Positions 32,788 through 38,390 of a stretch of DNA of 38,390 nucleotides are shown here, one piece after another; within the stretch, counting starts at the first letter, position 1, and each line of letters starts with the position of its first letter. Source of the stretch: Oscillospiraceae bacterium (GTDB lineage: Bacteria; Bacillota; Clostridia; Oscillospirales; Oscillospiraceae). A program made the position numbers and the translations under genes. Location: NCBI GenBank assembly GCA_015067785.1, contig SVLR01000021.1:1-38390 (forward strand), given 5' to 3'. Below the pieces are notes generated by a model that was not told where the DNA came from, made no database searches, and saw nothing but the letters and a program-made list of their open reading frames with translations.

Positions 32788-33053
32788 TAATTGACAGTTG
32801 ATAGTTGACAGTTGACAATTATGGTATCTGTAAAGCGGAGGGAGAAAAAGGCTCCCCTGTGTAAGGGGAGCTGCCAGAAATCTTGGATTTCTGACTGTGG
32901 AGCTGTTGCAAAGCGCAGCGTAATAAATCTCAATGATTGCCAGTGGCAATCATACCACAATTAAGGACAATCCCTCCGAGCAAAATCAGAGATTTTGCCC
33001 ACCTCCCTTTGCACAAGGGAGGCTTTACGGACGACCAATGGTCGCCCCTACCG
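32787..33053. repeat. Mosaic repeat element with heptamer start (element E)
   Basis: It begins with tandem TTGACAG/TTGATAG/TTGACAG/TTGACAA heptamers (32791-32818). Several hairpins follow: GCTCCCC/GGGGAGC (32851-32871), CAGAAATC/GATTTCTG, and ATGATTGCC/GGCAATCAT. Next is the block 32972-33024 shared with element A, then GGTCGCCCCTACC, which is also seen in element C. No gene is visible between 32755 and the S10 promoter at 33136. Confidence 0.8.
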
Positions 33054-33135
33054 TACTTAAAATGACGGCAGAAATTTTTCTATGAAACTGACAAAAATAG
33101 TATAAAAAATTTGTAAGATATTCCTAAAATAATAG

Positions 33136-33164
33136 TTGACAAACGCAGCCGTGTGTGTTAAAAT
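33136..33164 (+). promoter_or_regulatory. Strong promoter of the S10 ribosomal operon
   Basis: Consensus TTGACA (33136-33141), 17-base spacer, TAAAAT (33159-33164). It is the only good promoter before rpsJ and lies 275 bases upstream. Confidence 0.88.
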
Positions 33165-33171
33165 GATCGAG

Positions 33172-33438
33172 CGTGTGCGGGCGAAGTCTGCACATCGCAC
33201 TGCGATGATGTAGGAGATTGCGCCAAATGGCGGTAACTTCTACGGAGTATGTCCGGTCATCGGGCGGCTGAACTGCTTCTGTTTGCGCTGCGTATATCGT
33301 TGCGGCAGGGGAAAGGTCGGCCTTGTGTCGACCATTTTTCATGGCACAGAGTGATACGCACGGAGGCGTTGCGAAAGCAGCTCACCGTACCCAGACACCA
33401 AGAAAACTGAGTACGTTTTATCAAGGAGGAAACACAAA
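33172..33438 (+). promoter_or_regulatory. Long structured 5' leader of the S10 operon
   Basis: A leader of about 265 bases with no credible gene. It contains local inverted repeats such as CATCGCA/TGCGATG (~33193-33207). It also has a possible attenuator, GGTCG (33315-33319) / CGACC (33329-33333) followed by ATTTTT. S10 operons are commonly autoregulated through their leader by L4 in other bacteria; whether this leader works that way is inference. Confidence 0.55.
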
Positions 33439-33747
33439 ATGGCAAACCAAATGATCCGCATCCGGCTGAAGGCTTACGATCATCACCTGATCGACGCCAG
33501 CGCAGCCAAAATCGTTGAGACCGCAAAGCGTAACGGCGCTGCCGTTTCCGGTCCCATCCCCCTGCCCACCAAGAAGGAAGTCGTTACCATCCTTCGCGCT
33601 GTGCACAAGTACAAGGACAGCCGTGAGCAGTTCGAGCGCAGAACCCATAAGAGACTGATCGATATCCTTAACCCCAACCAGAAGACCGTTGAGGCCCTCA
33701 GCAGCCTGGATCTTCCCGCTGGTGTTGAGATTGAGATAAAGCTGTAA
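33439..33747 (+). CDS. rpsJ: Ribosomal protein S10
   Basis: A 30S subunit protein, also NusE in antitermination complexes. It is 102 residues, the normal length, with [20 protein letters not shown] at the start, PLPTKKE and RTHKRLIDI. It is the first gene of the S10 operon, AAGGAGG precedes the ATG, and transcription comes from the promoter at 33136. It is followed by an unusually long 132-base spacer before rplC. Confidence 0.98.
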   Translation: MANQMIRIRLKAYDHHLIDASAAKIVETAKRNGAAVSGPIPLPTKKEVVTILRAVHKYKDSREQFERRTHKRLIDILNPNQKTVEALSSLDLPAGVEIEIKL

Positions 33748-33879
33748 TTCGTATACATTATTAAATAATATATGCGAATTCACCGCTGCCCGCACTGAAA
33801 AGCATCGGGCGACGGGTCATGTTGGCTGGGTGCACCCAATGGCATCTGTCAACCAATAACCTAAAAAAGGAGAAAACAC
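33746..33879 (+). promoter_or_regulatory. Structured spacer between rpsJ and rplC
   Basis: A 17-base inverted repeat, AATTCGTATACATTATT (33746-33762) with 33764-33780 (one G-U pair and one mismatch), begins at the rpsJ stop codon. It is followed by a GCCCG/CGGGC hairpin and the palindrome TGGGTGCACCCA. The other spacers in this operon are 0-30 bases. It may be an internal control or processing site. Confidence 0.55.
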
Positions 33880-34599
33880 ATGAAGAAAGCAATCATCGGC
33901 AAGAAAGTGGGTATGACCCAGATCTTCGATGAGAACGGCAAGGTAATTCCTGTTACCGTTGTGGAGGCAGGTCCCTGCGTCGTTACTCAGAAGAAGAACA
34001 TCGAAACCGACGGCTATGTAGCCGTACAGCTTGGCTTTGGGGATGTTAAGGAATCTAAGCTGAGCAAGCCCGAAGCAGGCCACCTGAAGAAGGCCGGCGT
34101 CGAGGCAAAGAAGCACCTGAAGGAGTTCAAGCTCGAAAATGCTGAGGAGCTGAACGTTGGCGACGTGATCAAGGCTGATACCTTTGCAGCCGGCGACATG
34201 ATCGACGTGACCGGTATCTCTAAGGGCCACGGCTATCAGGGCGTTATCAAGCGTCACGGCGCACACCGCACCGATATGACCCACGGTGGTGGCCCTGTTC
34301 ACCGTCACGCTGGTTCTATGGGTGCTACCTCTCACCAGTCCCGTATCTTCAAGGGTAAGATCGGCGCAGGTCAGATGGGCAACGAGCAGGTCACCATTGA
34401 GAACCTGGAAGTTGTTAAGGTAGATGCAGAGCTGAACATGATCGTTATCCGCGGCGCCATCCCCGGCCCCAAGGGCGGTCTGGTTTACCTGAAGAACACC
34501 GTAAAGAACAACAAGGTCAAGACCGGTGCAACCGACATCAGCAAGAACCCGCAGAAGGCTTCCGGCAGAAATCCCCAGAAGGCTTCCGCAAGAGGCTAA
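33880..34599 (+). CDS. rplC: Ribosomal protein L3
   Basis: A 50S subunit protein that contacts the peptidyl transferase centre. It is 239 residues, beginning [20 protein letters not shown]. The central loop [15 protein letters not shown]...[11 protein letters not shown] includes the conserved tip residues. The C-terminus is extended past the usual end by a short tandem repeat, [17 protein letters not shown], coded by near-identical 18-base blocks. AAAGGAG precedes the ATG. Confidence 0.98.
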   Translation: MKKAIIGKKVGMTQIFDENGKVIPVTVVEAGPCVVTQKKNIETDGYVAVQLGFGDVKESKLSKPEAGHLKKAGVEAKKHLKEFKLENAEELNVGDVIKADTFAAGDMIDVTGISKGHGYQGVIKRHGAHRTDMTHGGGPVHRHAGSMGATSHQSRIFKGKIGAGQMGNEQVTIENLEVVKVDAELNMIVIRGAIPGPKGGLVYLKNTVKNNKVKTGATDISKNPQKASGRNPQKASARG

Positions 34600-34618
34600 G
34601 GAAAGGAGAACTTGAACA

Positions 34619-35242
34619 ATGCTTAAGACGAATGTTTTGGATATGTCCGGCAAGGTCGTCGGTGAGATCGAGCTCTCCGAGTCCGTATTCGGCATTACCC
34701 CCAATGCAGCAGTTGTCCACGATGTGGTCAAGAACCACCTGGCAAACTGCCGTCAGGGCACACAGTCTGCTCTGACCCGCGCTGAAGTTTCCGGCGGCGG
34801 CAGAAAGCCCTGGAAGCAGAAGGGTACCGGCCGCGCCCGTCAGGGCAGCACCCGTGCTCCCCAGTGGACCCACGGCGGTATTGTATTTGCTCCCAAGCCC
34901 CGCGACTACAGCTACACCCTGAATAAGAAGACCCGCCGTCTGGCTCTCAAGAGCGCACTGAGCGCAAAGGCTTCCGAGCAGAACATCATCGTCATCGACG
35001 AGATCAAGATGGAAGCTCCCAAGACCGCACAGTTTGCGAAGTTCCTGAGCGCTGTTGGTGCAGAGGGCAAGTGCCTGGTCGTTACCGCTGTGGCTGACCA
35101 GACCGTGGTCAAGTCCGGCCGTAACATCCCCGGCTGTGAGATCACCTTCGCCAACCTGATCAACGTTTACGATATCGTGAATGCCACTAAGCTGGTTGTT
35201 GACAAGGCTGCTCTCCAGAAGATCGAGGAGGTATTCGCATAA
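34619..35242 (+). CDS. rplD: Ribosomal protein L4
   Basis: A 50S protein that lines the exit tunnel and in some bacteria represses the S10 operon. It is 207 residues, with the extended tunnel loop [20 protein letters not shown] and the C-terminal [20 protein letters not shown] lies upstream of the ATG. The stop codon overlaps the rplW start (TAATG), coupling their translation. Confidence 0.98.
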   Translation: MLKTNVLDMSGKVVGEIELSESVFGITPNAAVVHDVVKNHLANCRQGTQSALTRAEVSGGGRKPWKQKGTGRARQGSTRAPQWTHGGIVFAPKPRDYSYTLNKKTRRLALKSALSAKASEQNIIVIDEIKMEAPKTAQFAKFLSAVGAEGKCLVVTAVADQTVVKSGRNIPGCEITFANLINVYDIVNATKLVVDKAALQKIEEVFA

Positions 35243-35535
35243 TGAACGCTTATGATGTAATCCTGAGACCGGTTATCACCGAGCAGTCCATGGAGTCCGT
35301 TGCCGACAAGAAGTATGTCTTCCAGGTCGCCATCGACGCCAACAAGACCGAGATCAAGGCTGCTGTCGAAGAGATCTTCGGCGTTAAGGTCGCTAAGGTC
35401 AACACCATCCGTATGCAGGGCAAGGTAAAGCGCACCGGTGCTTATCCCGCCGGCCGCCGCAGCGCCTACAAGAAGGCGGTCGTCACCCTGACTGCTGACT
35501 CCAAGACCATCGAGTTCTTCGAGGGTATGGTCTAA
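35242..35535 (+). CDS. rplW: Ribosomal protein L23
   Basis: A 50S protein at the tunnel exit, a docking site for trigger factor and SRP. It is 97 residues with the family start [31 protein letters not shown] and VNTIRMQGK. It overlaps rplD by one base. Confidence 0.98.
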   Translation: MNAYDVILRPVITEQSMESVADKKYVFQVAIDANKTEIKAAVEEIFGVKVAKVNTIRMQGKVKRTGAYPAGRRSAYKKAVVTLTADSKTIEFFEGMV

Positions 35536-35564
35536 TCCAATCTCAATAAAGGAGCGAAACGCAA

Positions 35565-36401
35565 ATGGCTATTAAAACTTTTAAGCCTTACACCCCTGCC
35601 CGCCGTAACATGACTGTTTCCGGCTTCGAGGGTGTGGACAAGAAGGCAAAACCTGAGCGTAGCCTGGTTGAGACCCTCAAGAAGAACGCAGGTCGCAACA
35701 GCTACGGTCATATCACCGTCCGTCATCGCGGCGGCGGTAACAAGCGTAAGTACCGTATCATCGACTTCAAGCGCCAGAAGCTGGATATGCCCGCTACTGT
35801 TGAGCGCCTGGAGTACGATCCCAACCGCAGCGCTTACATTGCGCTGATCCGTTACGAAGACAACACTCTCAGCTACATTCTGGCCCCCAACGGTCTGAAG
35901 GCTGGCGATGTTGTTATCTCCTCTGCCAATGCTGACATCAAGCCCGGCAACTGCCTGCCTATCGCCAACATTCCCGTCGGTACTGTTATCCACAATGTGG
36001 AGCTGCAGCCCGGCCACGGCGCACAGCTGGTTCGTTCCGCCGGTACTGCCGCACAGCTGATGGCTAAGGAAGGCGACCTTGCTCAGGTCAGACTTCCCTC
36101 CGGTGAAGTTCGCTATATCCGCGTTAACTGCACCGCTTGCATCGGTCAGGTAGGTAACCTGGATCACGAGAACGTGCACATCGGTAAGGCCGGCCGTACC
36201 CGTCATATGGGTATCCGTCCCACCGTCCGCGGTTCCGTAATGAACCCCAATGACCACCCCCACGGTGGTGGTGAGGGTCGCGCTCCCATCGGCCGTAGCG
36301 GTCCTGTTACGCCTTGGGGCAAGCCTGCTCTGGGTTACAAGACCCGTAAGACCAAGAACCGCACTGACAAGTTCATTGTCAAGCGCAGAAACAGCAAGTA
36401 A
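35565..36401 (+). CDS. rplB: Ribosomal protein L2
   Basis: A 50S protein needed for subunit joining and peptidyl transferase assembly. It is 278 residues, with the N-terminal [14 protein letters not shown], the OB-fold/SH3 core ([21 protein letters not shown]) and the C-terminal loop [18 protein letters not shown] that holds the conserved histidine. AAAGGAG lies upstream. Confidence 0.98.
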   Translation: MAIKTFKPYTPARRNMTVSGFEGVDKKAKPERSLVETLKKNAGRNSYGHITVRHRGGGNKRKYRIIDFKRQKLDMPATVERLEYDPNRSAYIALIRYEDNTLSYILAPNGLKAGDVVISSANADIKPGNCLPIANIPVGTVIHNVELQPGHGAQLVRSAGTAAQLMAKEGDLAQVRLPSGEVRYIRVNCTACIGQVGNLDHENVHIGKAGRTRHMGIRPTVRGSVMNPNDHPHGGGEGRAPIGRSGPVTPWGKPALGYKTRKTKNRTDKFIVKRRNSK

Positions 36402-36413
36402 GGAGGAAATGAA

Positions 36414-36692
36414 ATGAGCAGAAGTATCAAAAAAGGCCCTTTCGTAGCTCCCGAGCTGTATAAGCGCGTTGAGGAGCTGAACAAGGCTGGCGAAAAGAAG
36501 GTTCTCAAGACCTGGTCCAGAGCTTCCACCATTTTCCCCTCCTTTGTTGGCCACACCATCGCAGTTCACGACGGTCGTAAGCATGTTCCCGTTTATGTTA
36601 CCGAGGATATGGTCGGTCACAAGCTCGGTGAGTTTGTTCCCACCCGTACTTTCCGCGGTCACTCCGGTAACAAGACCGCCAATTCCAAGTAA
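36414..36692 (+). CDS. rpsS: Ribosomal protein S19
   Basis: A 30S head protein that binds 16S rRNA with S13. It is 92 residues with [34 protein letters not shown] core and [20 protein letters not shown] precedes the ATG. Confidence 0.98.
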   Translation: MSRSIKKGPFVAPELYKRVEELNKAGEKKVLKTWSRASTIFPSFVGHTIAVHDGRKHVPVYVTEDMVGHKLGEFVPTRTFRGHSGNKTANSK

Positions 36693-36704
36693 GGAGGTAC
36701 TGAC

Positions 36705-37040
36705 ATGGAAGCATTTGCACACGTAAAGTACGTCCGTATGTCTCCCCGTAAGGTCAAGCTCGTTTGCGATATGATCCGGGGTAAGGACGTTAAGACCGCT
36801 GCCGCATACCTGAGCCAGACCACCAAGGCCGCTTGCGAGCCTATGGCTAAGCTCCTCAAGAGCGCTGTGGCTAACGCCGAGCACAACCACGGCATGAATG
36901 CCGACAATCTGTACGTCTCCACCGTGATCGCTAACCCCGGTCCCGTGCTGAAGAGAGGCCGCATCGCATCCCGCCGCGGCTTTGTACGGATCATGAAGAG
37001 AACCACTCACATCACCATCGGTGTGAGCGAGAAGGCTTAA
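36705..37040 (+). CDS. rplV: Ribosomal protein L22
   Basis: A 50S protein whose long beta hairpin lines the exit tunnel and is a site of macrolide resistance mutations. It is 111 residues with [28 protein letters not shown] and the C-terminal [22 protein letters not shown] precedes the ATG. Confidence 0.98.
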   Translation: MEAFAHVKYVRMSPRKVKLVCDMIRGKDVKTAAAYLSQTTKAACEPMAKLLKSAVANAEHNHGMNADNLYVSTVIANPGPVLKRGRIASRRGFVRIMKRTTHITIGVSEKA

Positions 37041-37050
37041 GGAGGTAGCT

Positions 37051-37824
37051 ATGGGACAGAAAGTTAATCCCCACGGCCTGCGTGTAGGCGTTATCAAGGA
37101 CTGGGATTCCCGCTGGTACGCTCGCGAGGACAAGGTCGGCGATCTTGTTGTCGAGGACTACAATATCCGTAAGTACCTGAAAGAAAAGCTCTACGCCGCC
37201 GGCGTAGCAAAGATCGAGATCGAGCGCAACAATGGCAAGGTCAAGATCAATCTCTGGTGTTCCCGCCCCGGTGTTGTCATCGGTAAGGCTGGCACTGAGA
37301 TCGAAAATCTGCGTAAGGAAATGGAAAAGAAGCTCGGAAAGAGCGTGAACCTGAACATCGTTGAGGTTCGTTCCCCTGACCTGAACGCACAGCTGGTAGC
37401 TGAGAACATTGCCCAGCAGCTGGAGAAGCGTATCTCCTTCCGCCGCGCAATGAAGAAGGCTATGCAGCAGGCCACCCGCCTGGGTGCCAAGGGCATCAAG
37501 GTAACCTGCGGCGGCCGTCTGGGCGGTGCTGAAATCGCCCGCAGCGAAAGCTATCACGAGGGCACCATCCCCCTGCAGACCATCCGTGCTGACATTGAGT
37601 ACGGCTTCGCAGAAGCTGCTACCACCTATGGCCGCATCGGTGTTAAGGTCTGGATCTACAAGGGCGAGGTCCTCGACTCCACCCTGCGTATCGCAACTCC
37701 CGATCCCGCTCCCCGTGAGCGCCGTGAGCGTCGCGATCGCCGCCCCAACGGTGAGCGCCGCGGTAATGGCGAGCGCCGTCAGGGTGACAGACCCAATAAC
37801 CGTAGAGAAGGAGGAAACCGCTAA
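37051..37824 (+). CDS. rpsC: Ribosomal protein S3
   Basis: A 30S protein at the mRNA entry site with helicase activity. It is 257 residues: an N-terminal domain beginning [19 protein letters not shown], a KH domain ([16 protein letters not shown]) and the C-terminal domain ([10 protein letters not shown] ... [10 protein letters not shown]). The last ~40 residues are an Arg-rich, low-complexity tail ([20 protein letters not shown]), longer than in many relatives. The stop overlaps the rplP start. Confidence 0.98.
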   Translation: MGQKVNPHGLRVGVIKDWDSRWYAREDKVGDLVVEDYNIRKYLKEKLYAAGVAKIEIERNNGKVKINLWCSRPGVVIGKAGTEIENLRKEMEKKLGKSVNLNIVEVRSPDLNAQLVAENIAQQLEKRISFRRAMKKAMQQATRLGAKGIKVTCGGRLGGAEIARSESYHEGTIPLQTIRADIEYGFAEAATTYGRIGVKVWIYKGEVLDSTLRIATPDPAPRERRERRDRRPNGERRGNGERRQGDRPNNRREGGNR

Positions 37825-38255
37825 TGTTAATGCCCAAGAGAGCGAAGTACCGCAAGGTACAGCGCGGCCGTATGACCGGTGCTGCAACCCGTGGTAACAA
37901 GGTTTCCTACGGTGAGTTCGGCATCCAGGCTCTGGAGCCCGGCTGGATCACCGGCAACCAGATCGAGGCAGCTCGTATTGCCATGACCCGTTACACCAAG
38001 CGTGGCGGTAAGGTCTGGATCAAGATTTTCCCCGACAAGCCCTATTCCAAGAAAGGCCTGGGTACTCGTATGGGTTCCGGTAAGGGCGCTCCCGAAGGCT
38101 GGGTAGCAGTTGTCAAGAACCAGAAGGTTATGTTCGAGATCGGCGGCGTTTCTGAGGAAGTCGCCCGCGAGGCTCTCCGTCTGGCTCAGCACAAGCTGCC
38201 CATCAAGACTCGCGTCATTGCCCGGGAAGTAGACACTGAGATTGGTGGTGAATAA
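37824..38255 (+). CDS. rplP: Ribosomal protein L16
   Basis: A 50S protein near the A site. It is 143 residues with [35 protein letters not shown] and [19 protein letters not shown] 37824 overlaps the rpsC stop (TAATG) and gives the family N-terminus MLxPKR; GGAGG lies about 9 bases upstream. Confidence 0.98.
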   Translation: MLMPKRAKYRKVQRGRMTGAATRGNKVSYGEFGIQALEPGWITGNQIEAARIAMTRYTKRGGKVWIKIFPDKPYSKKGLGTRMGSGKGAPEGWVAVVKNQKVMFEIGGVSEEVAREALRLAQHKLPIKTRVIAREVDTEIGGE

Positions 38256-38256
38256 G

Positions 38257-38390
38257 ATGAAGGCAAAAGAAATCAAAGAGATTCGCAGCCTGTCCGTTGA
38301 GGACCTGGAGAAGAAGCTGCAGGGTCTGAAGAAGGACCTGTTCATGCTTCGTATGCAGCACGCTACGAAGCATGAACAGGTCCTTCTTCA
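38257..38390 (+). CDS. rpmC: Ribosomal protein L29, partial, 3' end replaced by fold-back sequence
   Basis: The N-terminus MKAKEIKEIRSLSVEDLEKK and LKKDLFMLRMQHAT are typical L29. The gene starts one base after the rplP stop codon. After HAT the family usually continues with G(Q/K)L..., but here the sequence becomes KHEQVLLQ, because the last 27 bases are the exact reverse complement of bases 38327-38353. The genuine gene sequence is therefore trustworthy only to about base 38363. Confidence 0.9.
   Translation, partial: MKAKEIKEIRSLSVEDLEKKLQGLKKDLFMLRMQHATKHEQVLL
38327..38390. repeat. Perfect 27-bp fold-back palindrome at the window end
   Basis: Bases 38327-38353 and 38364-38390 are exact reverse complements around a 10-base centre. 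The second arm stops exactly at the last base and disrupts L29. This is most simply an assembly or library artefact at a contig end. Confidence 0.92.

Noticed and set aside
35532..37133. Very long open frame on the minus strand opposite rplB-rpsS-rplV
   Set aside because: It is a codon-bias shadow of the ribosomal protein genes. It has no ribosome binding site, spans several genuine genes and has low-complexity composition.
38360..38390. Novel L29 C-terminus
   Set aside because: The divergent residues are explained completely by the reverse-complement fold-back of the preceding bases.

Overview
This window looks like chromosomal DNA from a spore-forming, fermentative member of the Clostridia, most likely a gut Oscillospirales/Ruminococcaceae-type bacterium. 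The evidence is spoVT and a SpoVB-like flippase, acetate kinase, Gram-positive style Shine-Dalgarno sites (AGGAGG), several TTG/GTG starts, a DnaD/DnaC-type helicase-loading pair, and a classical Firmicute S10 ribosomal operon. The taxonomic placement is inference from gene content only. The last bases form a perfect 27-bp fold-back palindrome that ends exactly at the window edge, which suggests a contig end in a draft or metagenome assembly.

Layout. 1-6298: three consecutive exported proteins: the C-terminal part of a large helical surface protein, an SGNH-hydrolase lipoprotein, and a secreted metallophosphoesterase. The first and third share a beta-sandwich, a Pro/Thr/Glu-type linker and an amphipathic C-terminal tail. 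6354-9238: a GH65 disaccharide phosphorylase followed by beta-phosphoglucomutase, which together would turn an alpha-glucoside plus phosphate into glucose and glucose-6-phosphate. 9256-11581 (minus strand): a small alpha/beta hydrolase, the sporulation regulator spoVT and a metal-dependent amidohydrolase. 11711-15648 (plus): a MATE exporter, then dnaD-like, dnaC-like and a Gph-like phosphatase in a tight cluster. 15706-16080: tRNA-Leu(UAA) followed by a tandemly duplicated, hairpin-rich segment carrying copies of the tRNA 3' end. 16200-19493: a tiny secreted peptide, a SpoVB-type flippase and tmcAL. 19629-24240: ackA, pepT, ftsH. 24561-27398: rlmB followed by a large membrane protein that looks like a P-type ATPase without its catalytic motifs. 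27765-32754: an EF-G-like GTPase that lacks the catalytic histidine, an RsmF-type rRNA m5C methylase, and murA. 33136-38390: a strong promoter, a structured leader and the S10 operon rpsJ-rplC-rplD-rplW-rplB-rpsS-rplV-rpsC-rplP-rpmC, the last gene cut by the window end.

The intergenic DNA is unusually rich in interspersed palindromic repeats. There are two copies of a family with TGTCATTCTGAGCG-type ends. There are also several mosaic elements that begin or end with short tandem heptamers (TTGACAA / TTGAGAA / GAAGAGA types) and contain GTAGGG...CCCTAC hairpins. These elements sit right at gene 3' ends and supply the stop codons of pepT, ftsH and tmcAL.

The observations most worth a second look are the P-type ATPase look-alike that has lost DKTGT and its other catalytic motifs, the tRNA-Leu-derived tandem structure, the heptamer-bounded elements, the shared amphipathic tails of the exported proteins, and the artefactual fold-back at the window end.
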